A stretch of 6,969 nt of DNA from Bdellovibrio sp. ZAP7. GTDB taxonomy: Bacteria; Bacteroidota; Bacteroidia; Flavobacteriales; Flavobacteriaceae. Under the pieces are notes generated by a model that saw only the letters and a program-made list of their open reading frames with translations, ran no database searches and had not been told where the DNA came from. Numbering within the stretch: position 1 is the first letter of the stretch; every line of letters begins with the position of its first letter. This document shows positions 1 through 6,436 of this stretch, one piece after another. Position numbers and translations under genes: made by a program. Location: the NCBI GenBank assembly GCA_943324165.2, contig CALPKO020000069.1, positions 1 to 6,969 on the forward strand. The letters are read 5' to 3'.

Positions 1-88
1 CAGTCATGCTTGGCACGGAAAAGCACCTAACGATGCTCAACTTGAAATTGCTTTATCACAAAATCCTGAGACTTTGGGAGATTATTAA
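1..88 (+). CDS. Transketolase, N-terminal subunit (3' end only)
   Basis: Partial gene that enters from the left edge; only the last 28 codons and the TAA stop are present, read from base 2. The visible residues run SHAWHGKAPNDAQ... and end in ...PETLGDY. The SHAWHGKAPN-type segment followed by a short acidic helix is what I expect at the C-terminus of the thiamine-diphosphate-binding half of a split bacterial transketolase. The identification rests mainly on the next gene, 37 bases downstream on the same strand, which is clearly the matching C-terminal subunit. In two-gene transketolases the N-terminal subunit supplies most of the diphosphate and metal contacts, and the active site forms at the interface with the partner. 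The catalytic part of this subunit lies outside the window, so its integrity cannot be judged. Confidence 0.85.
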   Translation, partial: SHAWHGKAPNDAQLEIALSQNPETLGDY

Positions 89-125
89 TTTAGTAAAAAG
101 ATACTGAAATAAATTCAGCATAAAA

Positions 126-1079
126 ATGAAAAAATATACCAACACAGGAAGTAAAGATACGCGTTCAGGTTTCGGAGCGGGAATGACTGAATTAGGACAA
201 AAAAACGAAAATGTTGTGGCACTTTGTGCAGATTTGATAGGTTCGTTAAAGTTTGACGATTTCAAGAAAAACCACCCGGAACGTTTTCTTCAAATCGGAA
301 TTGCAGAAGCCAATATGATTGGAATTGCAGCCGGATTAACTATTGGAGGTAAAATTCCGTTCACCGGAACATTCGCCAACTTTTCGACAGGAAGGGTTTA
401 CGACCAAATCAGACAATCGGTTGCGTATTCAGATAAAAATGTAAAAATCTGCGCCTCACATGCAGGATTGACTTTAGGTGAAGATGGTGCAACACACCAA
501 ATATTAGAAGATATTGGATTGATGAAAATGTTGCCAGGAATGACGGTTATCAATACTTGCGATTACAACCAAACCAAAGCAGCCACCCTTGCAATTGCAG
601 ATCATCACGGACCAGTTTATCTGCGTTTTGGACGACCAGTTGTACCTAATTTCACACCAGAAAATGGCAATTTTGAAATTGGTAAAGCTGTAATGTTGAC
701 AGAAGGTTCAGATGTTACAATAGTTGCAACTGGACATTTGGTTTGGGAAGCGCTTTTGGCTGCAGAGGCATTAGAAGCAAAAGGAATCTCAGCAGAAGTG
801 ATAAATATACACACCATTAAACCACTAGACGAAAAAGCAATTTTGGAATCACTAGCAAAAACTAGATGCGTTGTTACTGCAGAGGAACATAATATTTTGG
901 GTGGATTAGGCGAAAGTGTTGCTCGAATATTGGCTTTAAACAATCCAACACCGCAAGAATTTGTAGCTGTAAACGATAGTTTTGGCGAAAGCGGCACACC
1001 TGAGCAATTGATGGGAAAATACAAATTGAACAACCAAGCCATTGTTGAAGCCGTTGAACGCGTAATGAAAAGAAAATAG
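126..1079 (+). CDS. Transketolase, C-terminal subunit
   Basis: A complete 317-residue protein, the usual length for the separate C-terminal half of a split transketolase. It works with the N-terminal subunit encoded just upstream to move two-carbon ketol units between sugar phosphates in the cytoplasmic non-oxidative pentose phosphate pathway. Residues about 10-170 form the pyrimidine-binding domain. This includes QIGIAEANMIGIAAG (56-70), whose Glu61 matches the conserved glutamate that activates the cofactor aminopyrimidine, and GEDGATHQ (118-125), a close match to the family's GEDGPTHQ loop with its active-site histidine. Residues about 185-310 form the transketolase C-terminal domain. ATG at 126 is the natural start because conserved sequence begins within about 15 residues. 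No clear Shine-Dalgarno sequence precedes it, as is usual in Bacteroidota. It is probably co-transcribed with the upstream subunit. A deoxyxylulose-phosphate synthase half is a less likely alternative, given the split arrangement and motif wording. Confidence 0.93.
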   Translation: MKKYTNTGSKDTRSGFGAGMTELGQKNENVVALCADLIGSLKFDDFKKNHPERFLQIGIAEANMIGIAAGLTIGGKIPFTGTFANFSTGRVYDQIRQSVAYSDKNVKICASHAGLTLGEDGATHQILEDIGLMKMLPGMTVINTCDYNQTKAATLAIADHHGPVYLRFGRPVVPNFTPENGNFEIGKAVMLTEGSDVTIVATGHLVWEALLAAEALEAKGISAEVINIHTIKPLDEKAILESLAKTRCVVTAEEHNILGGLGESVARILALNNPTPQEFVAVNDSFGESGTPEQLMGKYKLNNQAIVEAVERVMKRK

Positions 1080-1100
1080 TTTGCAGTTCAAACTTTAAGG

Positions 1101-1140
1101 AAAAAGCCATCTTGTTGTGAAAACTTGATGGCTTTTTTTT
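1101..1140. terminator. Intrinsic terminator between convergent genes, probably bidirectional
   Basis: A perfect 11-pair stem joins 1101-1111 (AAAAAGCCATC) to 1127-1137 (GATGGCTTTTT), with a 15-base loop and a run of eight T at 1133-1140. The GC-containing core is GCCATC/GATGGC. It lies 21 bases after the transketolase stop. On the other strand the same stem ends in five T, so it can also stop transcription from the minus-strand operon that ends at 1178. Confidence 0.9.
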
Positions 1141-1177
1141 GGCTAAAATATTTCTTCTCTAAATTTTCCGAGAAATT

Positions 1178-2296
1178 TCAAAGTTCTTTTCTGTACGTTT
1201 TTCTTCGACAAATGATTTTTGGATCAAAATTTTTCCACAATAGTTGAATCGCTAAATTATCGGCCAATTCTGGAGTTCTAATGCAATTTTCAATTCCTCT
1301 TTCTGTAAAAGTAGTATGGTATTCTTTAAAAATAATCGCATGAACTCCTTTGTTTTGGTATTCTGGATGAACACCAATTAAGTAAAAAATCACGTCTTTA
1401 CTATTCTTTCTGGCATTCAACAAATGCAAAAATCCTAAAGGAAATAATTTACCATTTGCCTTTTGCAAAGCTATAGAGAAACTAGGCATAACGATTGCAA
1501 ACGCAACCAAATCACCATTTTTATCTTCAACAAATTTGATGTATTCGGGATTTATAAAATTGATATATTTCCTTTTAAAATACTCTTTTTGAACATCGGA
1601 AATGGCAACAAACGATGATAAACTTGCATAAGATGCGTTGAATAAATCAAACATTTTGTCTACATAAGGCAAAACATCTTTTGTCGATTTGAAAGACAAA
1701 GCTTTCAGTTGATAACGCCTTTTGATTAATTCTTGTGCTTTATCAAAATATTCTAATTTCACATTTTCAAAAGGAAATTTATTTTCGACATATTCCTTTT
1801 CTGTGCTAAAACCAAGTAATTCGAAATGGGTTTTATAATATTCAAAATTATACCAGGTGATCATCGTTCCGATTTCATTAAAACCTTCTGTCAAAACGCC
1901 AACTTTGTCTAAATTTGAAAATCCCATCGGACCTTCCATGTATTCCAAATTATTACTTTTTCCTAAATCACTCACCTTTTCTAGCAACATTTTAGTAACT
2001 GTAACATCGTTAATTACATCAAACCAACCAAAACGAACTTTCCTTTTTTGTTGATTGTTAACTTCTTCCCAATTTACAATTGCTGCTATTCTTCCAACAA
2101 TCTTGTTGTTTTGAAAAGCCAAATAAAAGTAAGCTTCTGCATTATCAAAAGCGGGATTTTTGGTTTTATCAAAAGTTTCTAATTCATCAGATATGATTGG
2201 CGGAACCCAGTATTTGTTGCCTTTGTATAATGAAAACGGAAATTTTATAAAATCTGTTAACTCGTGTTTTGTTTTTGCCTCTTTTATTGAAATCAT
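1178..2296 (-). CDS. GNAT-fold protein, YghO-like, function unknown
   Basis: A 372-residue soluble protein with no signal peptide or membrane segment. The N-terminal part carries LYKGNKYWVPPI (23-34), NPAFDNAEAYFYLAF (47-61), a strand ending IVGRIAAI (66-73), FGWFDV (89-94) and EGPMGFSNLDKVG (121-133). I associate this set with the YghO-like family, which is sometimes mislabelled 'GTP cyclohydrolase' in flavobacterial genomes. Near the C-terminus, IGVHPEYQNKGVHAII (307-322) resembles the acetyl-CoA-binding loop (motif A) of GNAT acyltransferases: an aliphatic strand, then P-E-x-Q-x-x-G. That points to an acyl-CoA-dependent transferase, but the substrate is unknown. The start at ATG 2296 lies only 5 bases after the stop of the upstream outer-membrane protein gene, so the two are almost certainly one operon and may be translationally coupled. 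Transcription ends at the hairpin at 1101-1140. The fold assignment is fairly secure; the activity is inferred. Confidence 0.75.
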   Translation of the reverse strand: MISIKEAKTKHELTDFIKFPFSLYKGNKYWVPPIISDELETFDKTKNPAFDNAEAYFYLAFQNNKIVGRIAAIVNWEEVNNQQKRKVRFGWFDVINDVTVTKMLLEKVSDLGKSNNLEYMEGPMGFSNLDKVGVLTEGFNEIGTMITWYNFEYYKTHFELLGFSTEKEYVENKFPFENVKLEYFDKAQELIKRRYQLKALSFKSTKDVLPYVDKMFDLFNASYASLSSFVAISDVQKEYFKRKYINFINPEYIKFVEDKNGDLVAFAIVMPSFSIALQKANGKLFPLGFLHLLNARKNSKDVIFYLIGVHPEYQNKGVHAIIFKEYHTTFTERGIENCIRTPELADNLAIQLLWKNFDPKIICRRKTYRKEL

Positions 2297-2301
2297 CCGT
2301 T

Positions 2302-3267
2302 TTATAGTAAAGAATCTTTTTTCTTTTTAGTTTTATTGTCTTTAGTTTTGTCTTTTTTACCTTTTTTCTTCTTTTTGTCCTTGTCCTTTTTATTGTCCAA
2401 TTTCACCAAAACAGGATTATAATTGGCATCAAAGCGCCAAGAAACACCAATACTTCCATAAAAAATAGAAGGTGTATTTTTAAAATTAGATGTTATCGAG
2501 CCATCGATTTGAAAATTGTCTTTAATTAAATAGGCAGCACCACCGCGCAGAATCGCATCTGCATAATAATCGCTTTTTAAGCCTTGATTTTCGATAAAAC
2601 CTGACCATTTTTCATTAAAACCTTTCGTAATTGTCAATACGTAACCATACGTTGGGAAATCAGTTGTGATTTTATCCACAATAATATTTGTAACTACGAC
2701 AAAACCTCCAGAAAATTGATTTTGTGTAATAATTGCTAATTTAGGACTGATTCCTGCATCAGTTTTAAAAGTATAAGGAGTACCCATTTTTAGATTAAAT
2801 CCTATATAACCAGCAAGCGAAGGTATGAACTCGCGCCACTTAAATTTATATTTTGCCTTCCAGCTGTAAAGGTTTTTCTTTTCTACATAATTCTTGTTTG
2901 GGTCATAAAAAAGGTATTTTGCTCCGATAGTTGTTTGCTTGAAACCACTTCTGTTTTCTGAACCTAAAATCGTTTTGTAAACATCTTCTTGGTATTGTAA
3001 ATCTAAAATAAGCTCTAATTCTTCTTTCATAAGTCCATAACGAAGGCTTAAATCCGTTCCAAATCCATTGGATTCCGATAACAGCAAATCATGCTTTTCA
3101 TTGAAGGAATAAATTCCTGACTCCACTTGAAATACATTTTTTCCGACAGAAAAAGCAGATTGAGATTTTCCGGGACGATTTGAATTGATGACATCCGTAT
3201 ATTGAGCATGTACAAAAGAGCCAATTAACGAGCAACTCATAAAACATAAATAATTGAATTTCTCCAT
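2302..3267 (-). CDS. Outer-membrane beta-barrel protein (MetA/phenol-degradation 'transporter' family) with lysine-rich tail
   Basis: A 321-residue exported protein. Residues 1-21 form a signal peptide with a hydrophobic core and likely cleavage VHA^Q after Ala21. ATG at 3267 is preferred because starting at Met10 would leave too short a signal. The mature N-terminus has INSNRPGKSQSAF (27-39) followed by VFQVESGIYSF (45-55), the opening pattern of the family named 'putative MetA-pathway of phenol degradation' (PF13557). That family is commonly annotated as a transporter, although no phenol pathway is implied. Alternating polar and aromatic strands continue to GSIGVSWRF (271-279), a typical final beta strand ending in Phe. 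After this, residues 280-321 form a tail with 17 lysines in 27 positions (291-317), unusual beyond the last strand. It is the first gene of a two-gene operon with the GNAT-like gene 5 bases downstream. Barrel and export are confident; substrate or role is unknown. Confidence 0.75.
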   Translation of the reverse strand: MEKFNYLCFMSCSLIGSFVHAQYTDVINSNRPGKSQSAFSVGKNVFQVESGIYSFNEKHDLLLSESNGFGTDLSLRYGLMKEELELILDLQYQEDVYKTILGSENRSGFKQTTIGAKYLFYDPNKNYVEKKNLYSWKAKYKFKWREFIPSLAGYIGFNLKMGTPYTFKTDAGISPKLAIITQNQFSGGFVVVTNIIVDKITTDFPTYGYVLTITKGFNEKWSGFIENQGLKSDYYADAILRGGAAYLIKDNFQIDGSITSNFKNTPSIFYGSIGVSWRFDANYNPVLVKLDNKKDKDKKKKKGKKDKTKDNKTKKKKDSLL

Positions 3268-3304
3268 TTTATGTATTTTTTAAATGATTTTTTTAGCAAC
3301 TTTC

Positions 3305-3312
3305 CAAATGTA
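3305..3312 (-). promoter_or_regulatory. -7 promoter element for the minus-strand operon
   Basis: Read on the minus strand, the bases are TACATTTG, an exact match to the Bacteroidota -7 consensus TAnnTTTG. It lies 37 bases before the ATG at 3267, which predicts a leader of roughly 30 bases. No good TTTG -33 element is visible at the expected distance, so the assignment rests on the -7 box and its position. Confidence 0.45.
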
Positions 3313-3368
3313 CTATTATTTTATTATTTATTTAAGAATGATAATTTATTTTTGAACATTAGATTTGT

Positions 3369-3376
3369 TAATTTTG
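3369..3376 (+). promoter_or_regulatory. -7 promoter element for the DUF4834-like/YfhO operon
   Basis: TAATTTTG matches the Bacteroidota -7 consensus TAnnTTTG exactly and sits 16 bases before the ATG at 3393, implying a very short leader. A TTTG at 3351-3354 could serve as the -33 element, but the 14-base spacer is shorter than the usual roughly 19. Start-site mapping would be needed to confirm it. Confidence 0.45.
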
Positions 3377-3392
3377 GCAAAAATATATTCTT

Positions 3393-3668
3393 ATGCAAGA
3401 AGCATCATTTAACGGAACTATAAAAGTTATTTTCTATATCTTGGTTTTTTTCTATGTTTTTAAGTTTTTAGCTCGAATATTTCTTCCCGTTTTGGTGAAA
3501 AAAGTAGTTGAAAAAGCAAGTCAAAATTTTCAACAACAATACTCTAATCAACAGCAACATACTTATCAACAAAGCAAAGATGAAGTTGTTATCGATACTT
3601 CAAATGCAAAAAAAAGCCGCGAAACCAAAAAAGTAGGCGACTATGTAGATTATGAAGAAATTGATTAA
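3393..3668 (+). CDS. Small single-pass membrane protein, DUF4834-like
   Basis: A 91-residue protein of unknown function. Residues about 10-35 (TIKVIFYILVFFYVFKFLAR...) form one hydrophobic helix. It is followed by a basic turn (KKVVEKAS), a glutamine-rich stretch at 46-60, and a charged C-terminus ending VGDYVDYEEID (81-91). A short N-terminus, one membrane helix, a low-complexity linker and a conserved GDYVDYEEID-type ending fit the small DUF4834 proteins I know from flavobacteria. The family name is recalled, not searched. The positive residues after the helix suggest the tail is cytoplasmic. The gene lies 51 bases before the YfhO-family gene on the same strand with no strong terminator between them, so co-transcription is likely. 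The acidic, tyrosine-containing end could be a partner-binding motif, which is speculation. Confidence 0.7.
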   Translation: MQEASFNGTIKVIFYILVFFYVFKFLARIFLPVLVKKVVEKASQNFQQQYSNQQQHTYQQSKDEVVIDTSNAKKSRETKKVGDYVDYEEID

Positions 3669-3680
3669 GTTTGCATTTGA

Positions 3681-3697
3681 AGAAAAATGATTTTTCT
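3681..3697. other. AT-only hairpin between the DUF4834-like and YfhO genes
   Basis: AGAAAAA (3681-3687) and TTTTTCT (3691-3697) form a perfect 7-pair arm around a 3-base loop, inside the 51-base gap before the YfhO gene. It has one GC pair and no T run after the stem, so it is probably too weak to terminate. It may only modestly affect relative expression, or be chance in AT-rich DNA. Confidence 0.3.
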
Positions 3698-3719
3698 CAA
3701 TTCAAATTAATTCATTTTG

Positions 3720-6218
3720 ATGAAAATTCTAAACAAATTTTATCCGCATTTATTAGCCATTTTGGGCTTTATAGTAATTTCTATAATTTATTTCTATCCC
3801 GTTTTGCAAGGTAAAGCGCTTTATCAATCTGATATTGCGCAATATACTGGAATGGCAAAAGAACAAAACGATTTTAGAGCTACCGAAAAAACAGAACCTT
3901 TTTGGACAAATTCGGCTTTTGGTGGAATGCCAACTTATCAAATGGGGGCTAATTATCCGCATAATTACATCAAAAAAGTAGATGAATTGTTGCGTTTTTT
4001 GCCTCGTCCAGCTGATTATTTGTTGCTGTACTTTCTCGGATTTTATTGTTTGTTGTTGGTGCTGAAAACAGATTCGCTCAAAGCATTTTTTGGTGCTTTG
4101 GCTTTTGGATTTTCTACTTATTTGATAATAATATTAGGTGTTGGCCACAATGCAAAAGCGCATGCGATTGCTTATTTTCCGGTTGTAGTTGCTGGATTTT
4201 TACTCGTCTTTCAACGAAAATATATTGTTGGCGGACTACTTACACTTTTCGCGATTGCACTCGAAATAAATGCCAATCACTTTCAAATGACTTATTATTT
4301 ATTGATTTTGTTATTTGTAATCACGATTTTCTATGTTTACAAATCTTTTAAAAGTAAAGAAATCCAATCGCTTTTTTATTCATTTGGTATTTTAATCGCT
4401 GCTGGTATTTTGGCAGTTGGCGCCAATGCAACGGGAATTCTGGCCACTGCAGAATATGCAGATTTCAGCATTAGAGGAAAAAGCGAATTGACTTTTAATC
4501 CAGATGGTTCTAAAAACCAAACCAGTTCGGCGATGAATTATGATTACATCACCGAATACAGTTATGGAATTGCAGAAAGTTTGAACCTTTTTGCGCCAAG
4601 ATTATTTGGTGGTTCAAATTCAGAAAAACTGGATGATAAATCTAAAGTTTTTGAATTTATTTCTAAAAAAGGTGCAAATGCAGAAGAAGCAAAAAGTTTT
4701 ACAGAAAATTATGGAATGACCTATTGGGGAGAACAGCCAATTGTTGCCGCACCAGCGTATGTTGGAGCGATTGTTATTTTTCTAGCCATTTTGTGTTTAT
4801 TTAATGACAAAAGAAAAATAAAATACGCTTTTTTAGCAGGAGCAATTTTCACATTAATGCTTTCATGGGGTAAAAACTTCTCTCTTTTAACCAATTTTTT
4901 CATCGACTATGTTCCGATGTACGACAAATTCAGAGCAGTTTCATCTGTTCAAGTGGTTTTGGAATTGTGTCTTCCGATATTGGCTATGATGGGACTGCAA
5001 ACGTTTTTTAAAACTGAAAAAGAGCAACAATTCAAAACTTTGTGGAAAAGTTCAGCGGTTGCTTTGGGAATTATTGTTCTGTTATTCTTGTTTAAAGGAT
5101 TTTTTGATTTTTCAGGAAGCGTTGACCAACAGTTATTACAAATGTTTGGCAAACAAACCGAAGATCCAAGTTTTGGAACTGAATTTATTGATGCCTTAAA
5201 ATCAGACAGACAAAGTATGTATGTTACTGATTTAATGAGAACTGGGTTTTTAATTTTGCTAGTAGCAGGTTTACTTTGGATGAATTTAAAAAACAAACTT
5301 TCACAAAATATTACGGTAATTTGTGTTGGAATTTTGATGGTTGGAGATTTGGTTTTGGTAGACAAAAAATATGTTGACACCACAGGTTTTGTTAGCAAAC
5401 AAGAAGTAAACGAACCGTTTCAGCCAACTGCGGCAGATTTAGAAATTTTGAAAGATAACTCAACTTATCGTGTGTATGATATTCAAGGAAGATTGCAAGC
5501 GCGAAGTTCCTATTTTCATAAAACAATCGGTGGTTATAGCGCAGTTCGTCCGAGAAGGTTTGACCAATTGTTTGATTATATCATCGATAAAGATTTGTCA
5601 GATTTAGCAAAAAACATTGACGAACAAACTTTGGCTTTAACAAAAAGCAGTCCTATTTTAGATGCTTTAAACGTAAAATATATTCTGGTTCCAACTGAAA
5701 ATGGCGATATTCCGATTAAGAATCCATTTATAAATGGAAATGCATGGTATGTAGATGATGTGAAAATGGTTAATTCTGCTGACGAAGAAATGAGAGCTTT
5801 ACAAACCACAGATTTGAAAAAAACGGCAATTCTAAATCAAAAATATAGCGCTGATTTTAAAAATAGTTCATTTGCAAAAGATACGCTTTCATCCATAAAG
5901 CTAATCACTTACAAACCAAATTATATAAAATATAGTTCAATAAATGATGTTGAAGGTTTAGCAGTTTTTTCTGAAATTTACTATCCAAAAGGTTGGAATG
6001 TTTATGTTGATGGAAAACCTGATGCTCATTTTAGAGTGGATTATGTTTTGCGCGGAATGAAAATTCCAGCAGGAAAACACACCATTGAATTCAAATTTGA
6101 ACCACAAGTTGTAAGAACAGGAAGTACAATTGCACTTATTAGTTCAATTTTGATGTTGCTTTTGTTGATTGGGGGAATGTATTTTGAGAATCGACAACAA
6201 TTTAATAAAAATTTATAA
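3720..6218 (+). CDS. YfhO-family multi-pass membrane protein
   Basis: An 832-residue protein starting at ATG 3720. A TTG codon directly before it (3717) is open but less likely to be used. Residues about 12-30 form the first membrane helix. They are followed by a conserved external loop with QSDIAQ (36-41) and FWTNSAFGGMPTYQ (61-74), positioned like the acidic first loop of GT-C-type glycosyltransferases. About a dozen further helices cover residues 99-245, 341-383, 410-460 and 507-547. A large, probably periplasmic domain (about 548-800) ends with SEIYYPKGWNVYVDG (751-765) and IPAGKHTIEFKFEP (782-795), the signature C-terminal motifs of the YfhO family (PF09586). A last helix at 802-820 anchors it. 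In Bacillus, YfhO acts with a glycosyltransferase in glycosylating a cell-wall polymer; in flavobacteria the substrate is unknown. The glycosyltransferase at 6908 supports a role in surface glycan assembly. Confidence 0.9.
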   Translation: MKILNKFYPHLLAILGFIVISIIYFYPVLQGKALYQSDIAQYTGMAKEQNDFRATEKTEPFWTNSAFGGMPTYQMGANYPHNYIKKVDELLRFLPRPADYLLLYFLGFYCLLLVLKTDSLKAFFGALAFGFSTYLIIILGVGHNAKAHAIAYFPVVVAGFLLVFQRKYIVGGLLTLFAIALEINANHFQMTYYLLILLFVITIFYVYKSFKSKEIQSLFYSFGILIAAGILAVGANATGILATAEYADFSIRGKSELTFNPDGSKNQTSSAMNYDYITEYSYGIAESLNLFAPRLFGGSNSEKLDDKSKVFEFISKKGANAEEAKSFTENYGMTYWGEQPIVAAPAYVGAIVIFLAILCLFNDKRKIKYAFLAGAIFTLMLSWGKNFSLLTNFFIDYVPMYDKFRAVSSVQVVLELCLPILAMMGLQTFFKTEKEQQFKTLWKSSAVALGIIVLLFLFKGFFDFSGSVDQQLLQMFGKQTEDPSFGTEFIDALKSDRQSMYVTDLMRTGFLILLVAGLLWMNLKNKLSQNITVICVGILMVGDLVLVDKKYVDTTGFVSKQEVNEPFQPTAADLEILKDNSTYRVYDIQGRLQARSSYFHKTIGGYSAVRPRRFDQLFDYIIDKDLSDLAKNIDEQTLALTKSSPILDALNVKYILVPTENGDIPIKNPFINGNAWYVDDVKMVNSADEEMRALQTTDLKKTAILNQKYSADFKNSSFAKDTLSSIKLITYKPNYIKYSSINDVEGLAVFSEIYYPKGWNVYVDGKPDAHFRVDYVLRGMKIPAGKHTIEFKFEPQVVRTGSTIALISSILMLLLLIGGMYFENRQQFNKNL

Positions 6219-6239
6219 TTTGTATACCAAATCTTTTTT
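6218..6239 (+). terminator. Possible weak terminator after the YfhO gene
   Basis: ATTTG (6218-6222) and CAAAT (6228-6232) pair around a 5-base loop and are followed by C and six T (6234-6239). The stem is short, with a single GC pair, and overlaps the last base of the stop codon, so it would be leaky at best. The TTTG in its left arm could alternatively belong to the promoter below. Confidence 0.25.
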
Positions 6240-6247
6240 CTAATTGA

Positions 6248-6255
6248 TAAATTTG
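6248..6255 (+). promoter_or_regulatory. -7 promoter element for the small-protein/nucleotidyltransferase pair
   Basis: TAAATTTG matches TAnnTTTG exactly, 16 bases before the ATG at 6272. A TTTG at 6219-6222 is a possible -33 element, but the 25-base spacer is longer than usual. If used, it would give the two-gene cassette its own transcription, independent of the YfhO gene. Confidence 0.45.
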
Positions 6256-6259
6256 TAAT

Positions 6260-6272
6260 TATTATCATAATA
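6260..6272. promoter_or_regulatory. Perfect 13-base dyad over the start codon, possible operator
   Basis: TATTAT-C-ATAATA is a perfect inverted repeat with 6-base arms around one central C. It starts 5 bases after the -7 element and ends on the A of the ATG at 6272. That is where a repressor would block both transcription start and translation initiation. Its AT-only arms make chance occurrence possible in such AT-rich sequence. Confidence 0.35.
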
Positions 6273-6436
6273 TGAAAACTAAAAATCTAAATCATGCTTC
6301 TCCAATAGTTTTAGAAGCACAGCGTGCTACAGAAGTTAAGAATTTAACTTACATAGAACGATTAGAAAGATTATCTGCATTGATAAAAGTTTCCTACATG
6401 TTAAAAAATGCGAAAAGAATAGCAACAATGAAATAA
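6272..6436 (+). CDS. Small helical protein, putative partner or antitoxin of the adjacent nucleotidyltransferase
   Basis: A 54-residue open frame from ATG 6272 to TAA 6434-6436. The N-terminal third is polar (MKTKNLNHASPIVLEAQ). The rest reads as one or two amphipathic helices (NLTYIERLERLSALIKVSYM, 24-43), followed by a basic end, LKNAKRIATMK. There is no signal peptide, membrane segment or recognisable DNA-binding motif. Support for it being real: its stop is followed with no gap by the ATG of the nucleotidyltransferase (TAA-ATG), which suggests translational coupling; a -7 promoter element and a dyad precede it; and the IERLERLSALIK pattern looks like a real leucine-heptad helix rather than random translation. 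Small helical proteins commonly precede minimal nucleotidyltransferases in Bacteroidota, and in toxin-antitoxin pairs the gene order is often antitoxin first. Function is inferred from context only. Confidence 0.7.
   Translation: MKTKNLNHASPIVLEAQRATEVKNLTYIERLERLSALIKVSYMLKNAKRIATMK

Noticed and set aside
104..118. CTGAA-ATAAA-TTCAG inverted repeat between the two transketolase genes
   Set aside because: A five-pair stem with no T run; too weak for a terminator and probably chance in a 37-base intergenic gap.
617..1042. A 141-codon open frame antisense to the transketolase C-terminal subunit gene
   Set aside because: It lies wholly inside a gene with clear catalytic motifs on the other strand and its translation shows no recognisable domain; a shadow frame.
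1161..1178. AAATTT...AAATTT palindromic stretch at the end of the GNAT-like gene
   Set aside because: Only six AT pairs with an imperfect inner part; the strong hairpin at 1101-1140 already explains termination.
3232..3240. Possible lipoprotein signal at Cys12 of the outer-membrane barrel protein
   Set aside because: The residues before Cys12 (F-M-S) do not form a good lipobox and the hydrophobic core continues past it to a clear VHA^Q signal peptidase I site.
4046..4351. A 101-codon plus-strand frame overlapping the YfhO-family gene
   Set aside because: It is a +1-type shadow rich in Cys, Trp and Phe from a membrane-protein gene; there is no sign of a frameshift in the main gene.
4949..5398. 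A 149-codon antisense open frame inside the YfhO-family gene
   Set aside because: The plus-strand frame has continuous membrane helices and family motifs through this region; the antisense product is cysteine- and serine-rich with no family features.
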